Notes: generated from the letters alone by a model not told the origin. A stretch of DNA of 64,000 nt from Streptomyces aquilus (GCF_003955715.1 NZ_CP034463.1:2976001-3040000); one strand, 5' to 3'. Numbered from the stretch's first letter, positions 8,306-17,330 are shown. Made by a program: numbers and translations.

Positions 8306-9198
8306 CCCACATCGCCGTACTAGGCAGCACGAACATGGACCTCGTCGCCTACGTCGAGAAGGCCCCGCAGCGCGGCGAGACGGTCACCGGCCGCGCGTTC
8401 CGTACGATCCCCGGCGGCAAGGGCGCCAACCAGGCGATCGCCGCCGCCCGCGCCGGCGCCACCGTCTCGATGATCGGCGCGGTCGGCAACGACCCCTACG
8501 GCGCCCAACTCCGCTCCACCCTCGAACACTCGGGCGTCGACACCGACCATCTCCGCACCGTCGAGGGCCCGTCCGGCACCGCACACATCGTCGTCGACGA
8601 CGAGGGCGGCAACGCGATCGTCGTGATCCCCGCCGCGAACGGCACCGTCGACCACCTCGCCCCCGGCGACGAGAGCCTGATCGCCTCCGCCGACGCGCTG
8701 CTGCTCCAGCTGGAGACCCCGCTGAAGGCCGTCGTGGCCGGCGCCGAGGCGGCCCGCGCGCACGGCGTCCGGACGATCCTCACGCCCGCCCCCGCGCAGC
8801 CCCTCCCGCCCGAACTCCTCGCCGTCACCGACCTGTTGCTCCCCAACGAGTACGAGGCGACCACCCTCACCGGCCTCTCCGACCCGATCGCCGCGGCCCG
8901 GGCCCTCCTCGACCAGGTGCCGGCGGTCGTCGTCACGCTCGGTGCGGCGGGCAGCCTCTACGCGGCCCGCGACGGTGCCGACCCCCTTGCCGTACCCGCC
9001 CCGTCGATCACCGCCGTGGACTCGACCGGCGCGGGCGACACCTTCGCCGGCACCCTCGCGGTCGCGCTCAGCGAGGAGCGCCCGATCCGCGAGGCCCTGC
9101 ACTGGGCGGCAGCGGCGGCGGCACTGTCGGTGCAGCGGCCGGGCGCGTCGGCGTCGATGCCGTACCGCTCCGAGATCGACAAGCAGCACAACGCATGA
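8302..9198 (+). CDS. rbsK: Ribokinase-like PfkB-family sugar kinase
   Basis: This 298-residue PfkB-family kinase closely resembles ribokinase, which phosphorylates ribose to ribose 5-phosphate. Visible signatures are the N-terminal GSTNMDLVAYV (8-18), IPGGKGANQAIAAARAGA (36-53) for sugar binding, and DSTGAGDTFAGTLA (240-253) with the catalytic base expected at Asp246. NEYEA (182-186) fits the Mg/ATP region. No rbs transporter or RbsR regulator is adjacent; instead it follows four ARH genes and precedes CoA-transferase and lyase genes, so its physiological sugar may be ribose or another pentose released by those hydrolases. The start overlaps the upstream stop (ATGA). Confidence 0.85.
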   Translation: MTHIAVLGSTNMDLVAYVEKAPQRGETVTGRAFRTIPGGKGANQAIAAARAGATVSMIGAVGNDPYGAQLRSTLEHSGVDTDHLRTVEGPSGTAHIVVDDEGGNAIVVIPAANGTVDHLAPGDESLIASADALLLQLETPLKAVVAGAEAARAHGVRTILTPAPAQPLPPELLAVTDLLLPNEYEATTLTGLSDPIAAARALLDQVPAVVVTLGAAGSLYAARDGADPLAVPAPSITAVDSTGAGDTFAGTLAVALSEERPIREALHWAAAAAALSVQRPGASASMPYRSEIDKQHNA

Positions 9199-10400
9199 CC
9201 GGCACCCCACCCCCCACCGCCCCGCTCTCCGGCCTCCGCGTCCTCGACCTGGCCACCCTCTTCGCCGGCCCCCTCGCCGCCACCCTGCTCGGCGACTTCG
9301 GCGCGGAGGTCGTCAAGGTCGAGCACCCCACCAAACCCGACCCCTCCCGCGGCCACGGGCCGTCCAAGGAGGGCATCGGCCTGTGGTGGAAGGTGCTGGG
9401 CCGCAACAAGCGCACGATCACCCTCGACCTCTCCAAGGCGGGCGGCCGGGCCACCCTCCTGCGCCTGGCGGCGACCGCGGACGTGGTCATCGAGAACTTC
9501 CGCCCCGGCACCCTGGAGAAGTGGGACCTGAGCTGGGACGAGCTGTCCGCGGTCAACCCCCGGCTGATCCTCACCCGGGTCACCGCCTTCGGCCAGTTCG
9601 GCCCGCACGCGCACCGCCCCGGCTTCGGCACCCTCGCCGAGGCGCTGAGCGGCTTCGCCGCGATCACCGGCGAACCGGACGCACCCCCGACGCTGCCGCC
9701 CTTCGGCCTCGCCGACTCCATCGCCGGCCTGGCCACGGCGTACGCCGTCATGACGGCCCTCGCGGCCCGCGACCGCACCGGCGCGGGCCAGGTCGTCGAC
9801 ATGGCGATCATCGAGCCGATCCTCACCGTCCTCGGCCCCCAGCCCACCTGGTACGACCAACTCGGCTACGTCCAGCGGCGCACCGGCAACCGCTCCGCCA
9901 ACAACGCCCCGCGCAACACCTACCGCACCGCGGACGGCGGTTGGGTCGCCGTCTCCACCTCGGCCCAGTCGATCGCGGAGCGCGTGATGCGCCTGGTGGG
10001 CCGCGAGGATCTGATCGCCGAGCCGTGGTTCGCCACGGGCGCCGACCGCGCCCGTCACTCCGACGTCCTCGACGAGGCGGTCGGCACCTGGATCGCCGCC
10101 CGCACCCGTACGGAGGTGCTGGCGGCCTTCGAGAAGGCGGAGGCCGCCGTGGCCCCCGTCCAGGACGTCCGGGACGTGATGACCGACCCGCAGTACGCGG
10201 CCCTGGACACCATTACCACCCTCCCCGACCCCGAACTCGGGCCCCTCCGCATGCAGAACGTCCTCTTCCGCCTCTCCGCCACGCCGGGCGGAATCCACTG
10301 GGCGGGCCGCCCGCACGGCGCCGACACGGACACCGTCCTGACCGAACTGGGCCTGACGGAGGCCGAGTTGGCGGCGCTGCGCGCGGAGGGCGCCGTATGA
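9195..10400 (+). CDS. CaiB/BaiF (family III) CoA transferase
   Basis: This 401-residue family III CoA transferase moves CoA between carboxylic acids through a covalent aspartyl intermediate. The N-terminal LSGLRVLDLATLFAGPLA (11-28) and DFGAEVVKVEHP (34-45) are typical. The expected nucleophile is Asp174 in PFGLADSIAGLATAYAV. The substrate acid is not evident. The downstream CitE-like lyase suggests the two act in sequence: activation of a hydroxy-dicarboxylate to its CoA ester, then C-C cleavage, as in citramalate or methylmalate use. The start overlaps the ribokinase stop (ATGA). Confidence 0.88.
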   Translation: MTGTPPPTAPLSGLRVLDLATLFAGPLAATLLGDFGAEVVKVEHPTKPDPSRGHGPSKEGIGLWWKVLGRNKRTITLDLSKAGGRATLLRLAATADVVIENFRPGTLEKWDLSWDELSAVNPRLILTRVTAFGQFGPHAHRPGFGTLAEALSGFAAITGEPDAPPTLPPFGLADSIAGLATAYAVMTALAARDRTGAGQVVDMAIIEPILTVLGPQPTWYDQLGYVQRRTGNRSANNAPRNTYRTADGGWVAVSTSAQSIAERVMRLVGREDLIAEPWFATGADRARHSDVLDEAVGTWIAARTRTEVLAAFEKAEAAVAPVQDVRDVMTDPQYAALDTITTLPDPELGPLRMQNVLFRLSATPGGIHWAGRPHGADTDTVLTELGLTEAELAALRAEGAV

Positions 10401-11224
10401 CCACACCGCTGACGTGGCTGTACGCCCCCGGCGACCGCCCGCACGTGGTGGCGAAGGCGCTGGCGGCCGGCGCCGACGTCGTCGTGGTCGACCTGGAGGA
10501 CGCGGTCGCCCCGGACCGCAAGCCCTACGCCCGCGACGCCACCGCCGAACTCCTCACCGAACGGCATCCCGTCCCGGTCCACGTCCGCGTCAACGCCCTG
10601 GACGGCCCGCTCGCGGCGGCGGACCTGAAGGCGGTGGCCGCCCTCCCGGGCCTGTCCGGCCTCCGCCTGCCCAAGGTGACGAGACCGCGGCAGATCACCG
10701 CCATCGCCGAACGCGCCACCCCCGCCGACGGCGGCGCACCCGCCCTCTTCGCCCTCCTGGAGTCGGCCCTCGGCATCGAACACGCCCACGCGATCGCCAC
10801 GGCCCACCCCGCCCTGCGCGGCATCGCCCTGGGCGAGGCGGACCTACGGGCGGACCTGGGCGTACGGGAGGACGCGGGCCTCGACTGGGCCCGCTCCCGC
10901 GTGATCGTGGCGGCGCGCGCCGCGAACCTCCCGTCCCCGCCCCAGTCGGTCCACCCCGACATCCGCGACCTGGAGGGCCTGGCCGCTTCCTGCGCCCACG
11001 GCCGCACCCTGGGCTTCCTGGGCCGGGCGGCCATCCACCCCCGCCAGCTCCCGATCATCGAACGCGCCTACCTCCCGACCCCGGCGGAGATCGAGAAGGC
11101 GGAGACGATCGTGAAGGCGGCGACCACGGAACAGGGCGCCCAGGCGCTCCCGGACGGCAGCTTCGTCGACGCGGCGGTGGTGACAGCGGCGCGACGGACT
11201 CTGTCGCTCGCCCGCCGCCGCTGA
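10397..11224 (+). CDS. HpcH/HpaI aldolase / CitE-type CoA-ester lyase
   Basis: This 275-residue member of the CitE/malyl-CoA lyase family performs Mg2+-dependent aldol-type cleavage or formation of 3-hydroxyacyl-CoA esters. Motifs are WLYAPGDRPHVVAKAL (6-21) with the CoA-proximal Arg, VVVVDLEDAVAP (29-40), LRLPKVTR, LLESALGIEHA with the metal-ligand Glu, and IALGEADLRADLG with the second acidic ligand. citD and citF are absent, so a citrate lyase complex is unlikely. The ATG overlaps the CoA transferase stop. It is the last gene of the operon and is followed by a strong hairpin. Confidence 0.87.
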   Translation: MTTPLTWLYAPGDRPHVVAKALAAGADVVVVDLEDAVAPDRKPYARDATAELLTERHPVPVHVRVNALDGPLAAADLKAVAALPGLSGLRLPKVTRPRQITAIAERATPADGGAPALFALLESALGIEHAHAIATAHPALRGIALGEADLRADLGVREDAGLDWARSRVIVAARAANLPSPPQSVHPDIRDLEGLAASCAHGRTLGFLGRAAIHPRQLPIIERAYLPTPAEIEKAETIVKAATTEQGAQALPDGSFVDAAVVTAARRTLSLARRR

Positions 11225-11232
11225 ACCTCCGC

Positions 11233-11274
11233 ACGACGAAGGGCGCCCGGTGATCCCCGGGCGCCCTTCGTCGT
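11233..11274. terminator. Bidirectional terminator between the ARH operon and lgt
   Basis: A perfect 18-bp inverted repeat (left arm ACGACGAAGGGCGCCCGG, 11233-11250; right arm 11257-11274) with loop TGATCC sits between convergent genes, 8 bp after the CitE stop and 14 bp before the end of lgt. It can serve both strands. Confidence 0.9.
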
Positions 11275-11288
11275 CGTACGTTCGACCG

Positions 11289-12242
11289 TCAGCTCTTCTT
11301 GGCCGACTCGGCCTCGTCCTTCACCGCGGTGGAATCGGCCTCGTCCGTCGTCTCCTCGGAGTCGGACTCGGCCTCGCCCTTCGCCACGCCCTCGGCCTTC
11401 TCGGCGTCGTCCGCCTCGTCGTCGGCGGCACCCGGCTCGACGACCTCTTCGCGCCCCGGGCGCTTCTTCGCCGAGAGGACCATGTAGACGACCGCCAGCA
11501 GGAAGACGATCAGCGCGGTCCAGTTGTTCAGGCGCAGGCCCAGGATGTGGTGGGCGTCGTCGACGCGGAGGTACTCGATCCAGAACCGGCCCACGCAGTA
11601 CGCGGCGACGTACAGCGCGAACGCCCGTCCGTGCCCGAGCTTGAAGCGGCGGTCGGCCCAGATGACGAGCAGCGCGACGCCGATGCACCACAGGGACTCG
11701 TACAGGAACGTCGGGTGGTAGGTGCCCGGAACCCGGCCGTCCGTCGAGGACGTGATCTTCAGGGCCCAGGGGAGGTCGGTCTCCCGGCCGTACAGCTCCT
11801 GGTTGAACCAGTTGCCCCAGCGTCCGATGGCCTGCGCGAAGGCGATACCGGGGGCGATGGCGTCGGCGTAGGCCGGCAGCGGGATGCCCCGGCGGCGGCA
11901 GCCGATCCAGGCGCCCACCGCACCGAGCGCGATCGCGCCCCAGATGCCGAGGCCGCCCTCCCAGATCTTGAAGGAGTCCACCCAGTCACGGCCCTCGCTG
12001 AAGTACAGCTCGTAGTCCGTGATCACGTGGTAGAGCCGGCCGCCGAGGAGGCCGAAGGGCACCGCCCAGACCGCGATGTCGGCCACCGTGCCGGCGCGGC
12101 CGCCGCGGGCGATCCAGCGCTTGTTGCCGAGCCAGACCGCGACGAAGACGCCGATGATGATGCAGAACGCGTAGCCGCGCAGGGGGATGGGACCGAGGTG
12201 GTACACCCCGTGCGACGGGCTGGGAATGTAGGCAAGTTCCAT
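11289..12242 (-). CDS. lgt: Prolipoprotein diacylglyceryl transferase
   Basis: Lgt transfers diacylglycerol from phosphatidylglycerol to the lipobox Cys of prolipoproteins, the first step of lipoprotein maturation in the membrane. The protein has 317 residues. Family motifs are IPLRGYAFCIIIG, GGRLYHVITDYELYF and the Lgt signature AIGRWGNWFNQELYG. The multi-helix core is followed by a highly acidic C-terminal tail of ~50 residues (EEVVEPGAADDEADDAEKAE...), beyond the usual end of the family. The partner lspA is at 52.9 kb. It is the last gene downstream of the trp genes on this strand. Confidence 0.95.
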   Translation of the reverse strand: MELAYIPSPSHGVYHLGPIPLRGYAFCIIIGVFVAVWLGNKRWIARGGRAGTVADIAVWAVPFGLLGGRLYHVITDYELYFSEGRDWVDSFKIWEGGLGIWGAIALGAVGAWIGCRRRGIPLPAYADAIAPGIAFAQAIGRWGNWFNQELYGRETDLPWALKITSSTDGRVPGTYHPTFLYESLWCIGVALLVIWADRRFKLGHGRAFALYVAAYCVGRFWIEYLRVDDAHHILGLRLNNWTALIVFLLAVVYMVLSAKKRPGREEVVEPGAADDEADDAEKAEGVAKGEAESDSEETTDEADSTAVKDEAESAKKS

Positions 12243-12335
12243 GGCAGGACCGACGCTACCGTGCCGGGCGCCGCCGACGGCAGGCAGCCCGGCTACGGCT
12301 CCATAACAGGAGGGTCGGAATTCTCTTACCCCCCG

Positions 12336-13112
12336 TTACCCTTTGGCCGCGTCCTGCACCTGCTTCTTCAGCTTCGCCGGGGTCATCGTCTGGTCCTGGT
12401 AGATGTTCTTGCCGTTGAGGATGACGGTCGGGGTGCCGCTGAATCCGCCGTTGCGGAAGGCGGCCGCGGACTTGGCGACCCAGCTGTTGTGGGTGCCCTT
12501 CTCGACACACGTCCGGAACGCCGGCGTGTCCAGGCCGTCGACCTTCTTCGCCAGCTCGATGAGCTTGTCGTTCTTGGCGTAGGCGTCGTCCGTCTCCGGG
12601 GGCTGGTTCTCGTACAGCACGTCGTGGTACGCGGTGAACTTGCCGGCGTCCTGGGCGCAGGCCGCGGCGTTGGCCGCGGTGCGGGAGCCGGTGCCGCCCA
12701 TGTTGCCGTCGATGATCGTCGCGAGGTGGTACTCGACCTTCAGCTGGCCGGCGCCGGTCAGCTCATGGATGGTCGAGCGGTAGGCGTCCTCGAAGGACTT
12801 GCAGGCCGGGCAGCGGAAGTCCTCCCACACCGTGAGCGAGGACTTGGCGTCGGCCTTGCCCACCGGGATGGCGAGCTGGTCGTCGCCATTGGCGCCCGAC
12901 GGCGCCACGACCGGGCCCGCGGAGTCGCTGCCGTCGTCCTTGCCCGAGTTGGCGGCGACGATGCCGATCACCGCCGCGAGCCCCAGGACACAGACGACGC
13001 TCGCGGCCACGATCAGCGTCCGCCGCCGCCTCTCCGCGGCCTTCTGCTTCTCACGCTCGACCGCCAGCCGCTCGCGGGCGGTGCGCTTTCCCTCACGGTT
13101 CTTCTCGCTCAC
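12336..13112 (-). CDS. Membrane-anchored DsbA-fold thioredoxin-like protein
   Basis: This 258-residue protein has a basic N-terminus with RRRR, one transmembrane helix (about residues 31-54, LIVAASVVCVLGLAAVIGIVAAN), then an extracytoplasmic thioredoxin domain with the CPAC redox motif in FRCPACKSFE and a cis-proline loop SGTPTVILNG. It should act as a thiol-disulfide oxidoreductase on secreted proteins. The start is taken as GTG 13112 (VSEKNREGK), because the upstream open frame crosses a terminator; the ribosome site is weak. It lies between trpA and lgt. A paralogue is at 43.4 kb. Confidence 0.85.
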   Translation of the reverse strand: MSEKNREGKRTARERLAVEREKQKAAERRRRTLIVAASVVCVLGLAAVIGIVAANSGKDDGSDSAGPVVAPSGANGDDQLAIPVGKADAKSSLTVWEDFRCPACKSFEDAYRSTIHELTGAGQLKVEYHLATIIDGNMGGTGSRTAANAAACAQDAGKFTAYHDVLYENQPPETDDAYAKNDKLIELAKKVDGLDTPAFRTCVEKGTHNSWVAKSAAAFRNGGFSGTPTVILNGKNIYQDQTMTPAKLKKQVQDAAKG

Positions 13113-13125
13113 ACCCCGGAAACGA

Positions 13126-13154
13126 ACCGGGGAGGCGCAGCGCGCCTCCCCGGT
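13126..13154 (-). terminator. Hairpin after trpA
   Basis: ACCGGGGAGGCGC / GCGCCTCCCCGGT forms a perfect 13-bp stem with a 3-nt loop, 46 bp after the trpA stop and just before the DsbA-like start. It probably ends trpCMBA transcription. Confidence 0.75.
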
Positions 13155-13200
13155 CCCAGGTCCACCCGTTCGAGTGACCCGTACGAAACGTCCGGACTTG

Positions 13201-14019
13201 TTACGCCTGTCCGCGCACGCCCTTCGCCAGGTCACCGGCGAGTTCGCGGACGGCCTCGACGCCGGCCTTGTCGTCCGGCGCGTCCAGCATCCGCTTCACG
13301 AAGGCCGAGCCGACGATCACGCCGTCGGCGAAGCCGGCCACCTCGGCGGCCTGCGCCGCGTTGGAGACGCCGAGCCCGACGCAGACGGGCAGGTCGCCGC
13401 CGACGGCGCGGGTGCGCTCGACCAGGTCCTGCGCCTGCGCGCCCACCGACTCCCGGGTGCCGGTGACACCCATCAGCGAGGCGGCGTACACGAACCCGCT
13501 GCCCGCCGCGGTGATCTGCGCGAGCCGCTCGTCCTTGCTGCTGGGCGCCACGACGAAGACGGTCGCGAGGCCGTGCTTCTCGGCGTGCTCCCGCCACAGC
13601 GCCGACTCCTGCACGGGCAGGTCGGGCAGGATGCACCCGGCACCGCCCGCTTCCGCGAGCTCGGCGGTGAAGCGCTCGACGCCGTAGCGGTCGATCGGGT
13701 TCCAGTACGTCATCACGAGCACCGGCTTCCCGGTGGCCGCGTACGCCTCCTTCACCGTCCGCATGACATCGGCGATCTTGACGCCGCCGCGCAGGGCGAT
13801 GTCGTCGGCGGTCTGGATGACGGGACCGTCGAGGACCGGGTCGCTGTGCGGCAGCCCGACCTCGACGACGTCGGCTCCGCCGTCGAAGACGGCCTTGATC
13901 GCCTCGATGCCGCCGTCCACGGTCGGGAACCCGGCCGGGAGGTAGGCGATGAGCGCGGAGCGCCCCTCGGCCCTGGCACCGGCGAGGGTGTCCGACAGCA
14001 GCTGAATGTTCCCGCTCAC
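13201..14019 (-). CDS. trpA: Tryptophan synthase alpha subunit
   Basis: TrpA cleaves indole-3-glycerol phosphate to indole and glyceraldehyde 3-phosphate, with indole channelled to TrpB. The protein has 272 residues. The catalytic Glu and Asp are in [19 protein letters not shown], and the phosphate-binding loop is [26 protein letters not shown]. The start is a GTG whose last bases form the trpB TGA (GTGA, 4-nt overlap), indicating translational coupling to trpB. Confidence 0.96.
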   Translation of the reverse strand: MSGNIQLLSDTLAGARAEGRSALIAYLPAGFPTVDGGIEAIKAVFDGGADVVEVGLPHSDPVLDGPVIQTADDIALRGGVKIADVMRTVKEAYAATGKPVLVMTYWNPIDRYGVERFTAELAEAGGAGCILPDLPVQESALWREHAEKHGLATVFVVAPSSKDERLAQITAAGSGFVYAASLMGVTGTRESVGAQAQDLVERTRAVGGDLPVCVGLGVSNAAQAAEVAGFADGVIVGSAFVKRMLDAPDDKAGVEAVRELAGDLAKGVRGQA

Positions 14020-15299
14020 TTGGCGTCCCCCTCGATCTCGGCGAGGTCGGCGGCGTCGGCCGCGACCTCGGCGTCGGTGTCGTACAGGCCGAAGTAGCGC
14101 GCGGCCGTGTCCATGTCCTTGTCGCCGCGGCCGGACAGGTTGACGATGATCAGCCCGTCCTTGCCGAGCTCCTTGCCGACCTCCAGGGCGCCGGCCAGCG
14201 CGTGGGCGCTCTCGATGGCCGGGATGATGCCCTCGGTGCGGGACAGCAGGCGCAGGGCCTGCATGGCCGCGTCGTCGGTGACCGCGCGGTACTCGCCCCG
14301 GCCGGAGTCCTTGAGGTAGGAGTGCTCGGGGCCGATGCCCGGGTAGTCCAGACCGGCCGAAATCGAGTACGGCTCGGTGATCTGGCCCTCCTCGTCCTGG
14401 AGGACGTAGGAACGGGAGCCGTGCAGGATGCCGGGCTCGCCCGCGGTCAGGGTGGCCGCGTGCTCGCCGGTCTCCACGCCGTGCCCGGCGGGCTCGCAGC
14501 CGATGAGGCGTACGCCGGTGTCCGGGATGAAGGCGTGGAACAGGCCGATGGCGTTGGAGCCGCCGCCGACGCAGGCGATCGCCGCGTCGGGGAGCCGGCC
14601 GGCCCGCTCCAGGATCTGGCGGCGGGCCTCGACGCCGATGACGCGGTGGAAGTCGCGGACCATCGCCGGGAAGGGGTGCGGGCCGGCGACCGTACCGAAG
14701 AGGTAGTGGGTGTGGTCGACGTTGGCGACCCAGTCGCGGAACGCCTCGTTGATCGCGTCCTTCAGCGTGCGACTGCCGGACTTCACGGCGATGACCTCGG
14801 CGCCGAGCATCCGCATCCGGGCCACGTTGAGGGCCTGGCGCTGGGTGTCGATCTCGCCCATGTAGATGGTGCATTCGAGGCCGAACAGCGCGCAGGCGGT
14901 GGCGGTGGCCACGCCGTGCTGACCGGCGCCGGTCTCGGCGATGACGCGCGTCTTGCCCATGCGCTTGGTGAGCAGCGCCTGGCCGAGCACGTTGTTGATC
15001 TTGTGGGAGCCGGTGTGGTTGAGGTCCTCCCGCTTCAGGAAGATCCGGGCGCCACCGGCGTGTTCGGCGAACCTCGGTACCTCGGTGAGGGAGCTGGGGC
15101 GGCCGGTGTAGTGGACCAGCAGGTCGTCGAGCTCGCGGGCGAACTCGGGGTCATGCTTGGCCTTGTCGTACTCGACGGCGACCTCGTCCACGGCGGCGAC
15201 GAGGGCCTCCGGGATGAACTTGCCGCCGAAGTCGCCGAAGTAGCCTTCGGCGGTCGGTACTTGACCCTGGGGGTCGGGGATGAAGAACTCGCTGGGCAT
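14016..15299 (-). CDS. trpB: Tryptophan synthase beta subunit
   Basis: TrpB is the PLP enzyme that condenses indole with serine to make tryptophan. The protein has 427 residues; the PLP lysine is Lys100 in [13 protein letters not shown], and the glycine-rich phosphate loop is [15 protein letters not shown]. The N-terminus [16 protein letters not shown] is typical of TrpB1. A short acidic C-terminal tail precedes the GTGA overlap with trpA. The small gene trpM lies 60 bp upstream. Confidence 0.97.
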   Translation of the reverse strand: MPSEFFIPDPQGQVPTAEGYFGDFGGKFIPEALVAAVDEVAVEYDKAKHDPEFARELDDLLVHYTGRPSSLTEVPRFAEHAGGARIFLKREDLNHTGSHKINNVLGQALLTKRMGKTRVIAETGAGQHGVATATACALFGLECTIYMGEIDTQRQALNVARMRMLGAEVIAVKSGSRTLKDAINEAFRDWVANVDHTHYLFGTVAGPHPFPAMVRDFHRVIGVEARRQILERAGRLPDAAIACVGGGSNAIGLFHAFIPDTGVRLIGCEPAGHGVETGEHAATLTAGEPGILHGSRSYVLQDEEGQITEPYSISAGLDYPGIGPEHSYLKDSGRGEYRAVTDDAAMQALRLLSRTEGIIPAIESAHALAGALEVGKELGKDGLIIVNLSGRGDKDMDTAARYFGLYDTDAEVAADAADLAEIEGDAK

Positions 15300-15359
15300 G
15301 CGGAAACCTCACGGTGAGTGATGTGTGAACAGCACTGTTCGCCGTGGGGGCGGGGGTGA

Positions 15360-15584
15360 TCAGTTGGCTGCGGACCCGTAGTGGCTGGTCGCGCAGTTCC
15401 CCGCGCCCCTGACGGGGCGCTGCTGCCATCGCATGCCGTTCACTTGCCCCGGCTCATCACCGATCACGTACCGCACCCTGCGGCCGTGCACCCTGCGTGC
15501 CGGCGCACGGCAACCCCGCGGGCGGCAGCCGCGCGCGAGGCGGGCGTACCGGTCCACGGTCGTCAGGGTCAGTGAGAGAGTCAT
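15360..15584 (-). CDS. trpM: TrpM-like small protein of the trp operon
   Basis: This 74-codon ORF lies between trpC and trpB, where Streptomyces carries the small gene trpM (trpX), reported in S. coelicolor to modulate tryptophan synthesis. The body is very basic (RYARLARGCRPRGCRAPARR, then VHGRRVRYVIGDEPGQ). The last ~19 codons (RPVRGAGNCATSHYGSAAN) are encoded by a dispersed repeat present again at 17.5 kb, so the C-terminus may not be ancestral. The ribosome site before ATG 15584 is weak. Identification rests on position and the basic core. Confidence 0.65.
   Translation of the reverse strand: MTLSLTLTTVDRYARLARGCRPRGCRAPARRVHGRRVRYVIGDEPGQVNGMRWQQRPVRGAGNCATSHYGSAAN
15381..15409 (-). repeat. 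29-bp dispersed repeat, copy within trpM
   Basis: On the minus strand it starts GGGGCGCGGGGAACTGCGCG and ends ACCAGCCAC. It is identical over 29 bp to the copy at 17457-17485. Immediately before it on the same strand, GCGCCCC-GTCA-GGGGCGC forms a small hairpin sharing the first bases of the repeat. Confidence 0.85.
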
Positions 15585-15605
15585 CGGGGCAAGCCTACCG
15601 AAAGA

Positions 15606-16415
15606 TCATCCGCGCCCGTGCCGAAGCGCGGGATGTGCGCCCGCCGCCACCAGGTCCGCCACCGCCGTCTTCGGGTCCTTGCCCGTCACCAGGGACTCGC
15701 CCACCAGGACCGCGTCGGCGCCGGCGTTGGCGTAGGCGATGAGGTCGTGGGGGCCGCGGACGCCGGACTCGGCGACCTTGACGATGTGGTCGGGGATCTC
15801 GGGGGCGACGCGCTCGAAGGTGCCGCGGTCGACTTCCAGGGTCTTGAGGTTGCGGGCGTTGACGCCGATGATCTTCGCGCCGGCGTCCACGGCACGCTCG
15901 ACCTCGTCCTCGTCGTGGACCTCGACGAGCGGGGTGAGTCCGATGGACACCGCGCGCTCGATGAGGGACTCCAGGGCGGGCTGTTCGAGGGCGGCCACGA
16001 TCAGCAGGGCGAGGTCGGCGCCGTAGGCCCGGGCCTCCCACAGCTGGTACGACGTGACGATGAAGTCCTTGCGCAGGACCGGGATGTCCACGCGCGCGCG
16101 GACGGCCTCCAGGTCGGCCAGCGAGCCGCCGAAGCGGCGCTGTTCGGTGAGGACGGAGATGACGGCGGCGCCGCCCGCCTCGTAGTCGGCGGCCAGGCCC
16201 GCCGGGTCGGCGATCGCGGCCAGCGCGCCCTTGGAGGGGCTGGACCGCTTGACCTCGCAGATGACCTTGACGCCGTCGCCGCGCAGTGCGGCCACGCCGT
16301 CCTTCGCCGCGGGAGCCTTCGCCGCGCGCTCCTTGAGCTCGTCGAGGCTGACGCGCGCCTGCCGCTCCGCGAGGTCGGCACGGACTCCGTCGATGATCTC
16401 GTCGAGCACACTCAC
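15606..16415 (-). CDS. trpC: Indole-3-glycerol phosphate synthase
   Basis: TrpC closes the indole ring from carboxyphenylaminodeoxyribulose phosphate. The protein has 269 residues, a (beta/alpha)8 barrel with [44 protein letters not shown] and [18 protein letters not shown] motifs. GTG 16415 has AAGGGGG upstream and gives the usual N-terminus [19 protein letters not shown]. The phosphoribosylanthranilate isomerase step upstream is expected from PriA at 24 kb, since no trpF is seen. First gene of trpCMBA. Confidence 0.96.
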   Translation of the reverse strand: MSVLDEIIDGVRADLAERQARVSLDELKERAAKAPAAKDGVAALRGDGVKVICEVKRSSPSKGALAAIADPAGLAADYEAGGAAVISVLTEQRRFGGSLADLEAVRARVDIPVLRKDFIVTSYQLWEARAYGADLALLIVAALEQPALESLIERAVSIGLTPLVEVHDEDEVERAVDAGAKIIGVNARNLKTLEVDRGTFERVAPEIPDHIVKVAESGVRGPHDLIAYANAGADAVLVGESLVTGKDPKTAVADLVAAGAHPALRHGRG

Positions 16416-16553
16416 GCGAGCGGCCCCCTTCCAGACGGTTGACAGTTCCAGCGACCGGTGGGAAAAGGCGGTCACTGCGATGGTATCCGCAGGAGGGCGT
16501 AGGCCTCGCATCCGGTTGACGGCGGTCCCACTACCTGGACGTTCGCCCATTGA

Positions 16554-16994
16554 TCAAGGATGCAGCCAGCCACCGAACGGCAGGTTCCGGACAACGGTGA
16601 AGACCAGCAGCAACGCGCCCAGCGTCCACAGGTGGACCGGGCCGAGGTCGATGCGCAGCGGTCGTCCGCGCGCCGCACGGACCACCCAGACGGTCCACAG
16701 CACCGCGAAGCCCAGATAGCCGAGAACGGCCGGGGCGTTGGCCTGGAGCGCCGCCATGACGTCCCCGTGGGCGAAGGCGTGCGCGCTGCGCAGTCCGCCG
16801 CAGCCGGGGCAGTACAGGCCGGTGTAGCGCAGGAGCGGGCAGACGGGATAGTGGCCGGGCTCGTTGGGGTCCACCGCGGCCACGTAGGCGAAGGCTCCGG
16901 CGACGGCCGTGAGGACGCCGGCGGGCACGGCCAGACGGCTCAGCACGCGCGTGTGGGTCAGCACCCTCTCGCTGTCGGCGTTCACGCCTCGCAT
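16554..16994 (-). CDS. DUF2752 membrane protein
   Basis: This 146-residue protein fits the DUF2752 family: one N-terminal hydrophobic segment, the Cys-rich motif PVCPLLRYTGLYCPGCGGLR, then two or three hydrophobic helices. The CPGCGG knuckle suggests metal or redox chemistry at the membrane, but no function is known to me. It lies 138 bp upstream of trpC on the same strand, within the group of small membrane-protein genes between trpE and trpC. Confidence 0.8.
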   Translation of the reverse strand: MRGVNADSERVLTHTRVLSRLAVPAGVLTAVAGAFAYVAAVDPNEPGHYPVCPLLRYTGLYCPGCGGLRSAHAFAHGDVMAALQANAPAVLGYLGFAVLWTVWVVRAARGRPLRIDLGPVHLWTLGALLLVFTVVRNLPFGGWLHP

Positions 16995-17081
16995 TGTGCC
17001 CCGCTCGGCCCCGGACGCGCGTGAGGGGCGGCTCCGGCACTTTCGCCGGTCCGCCCCTCCACGAGGTGGCTGCTGCCGCTC

Positions 17082-17330
17082 TCAGCCCTTGGCGCTCGCC
17101 GGCTCCGGCTGCGAGGCGAGGAGGTCCTTGTGGGCGTCCTTCGGCTGGCCCAGGCCCATCGCGCTCATGATCCAACCGACGATGCCGCCGATGACCACGA
17201 TCGCCATGCCGGCCCAGAAGCCTGCGGGCTGGGCCATCACCATGAAGGCGCCCGCGACGCAGAAACCGATGAAGGCGATCGTGACACCGGTCCAGGCGGC
17301 CGGGGTGTGACCGTGGCTGCTGCCCGCCAT
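17082..17330 (-). CDS. HGxxPAAW family small membrane protein
   Basis: This 82-residue protein carries the N-terminal signature HGHTPAAW (residues 6-13) that names the family, followed by two transmembrane helices (about 14-33 and 38-60) and a hydrophilic tail. Function is unknown. It lies between trpE and trpC on the same strand, next to another small membrane protein. Confidence 0.8.
   Translation of the reverse strand: MAGSSHGHTPAAWTGVTIAFIGFCVAGAFMVMAQPAGFWAGMAIVVIGGIVGWIMSAMGLGQPKDAHKDLLASQPEPASAKG

Noticed and set aside
11250..13466. 738-codon plus-strand open frame across lgt and the DsbA-like gene
   Set aside because: Crosses two terminator hairpins and runs antisense to two recognisable genes.
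16416..16553. Possible attenuator or leader peptide before trpC
   Set aside because: No short ORF with tandem Trp codons and no mutually exclusive hairpins were found in this 138-bp gap; only an ordinary promoter is expected.
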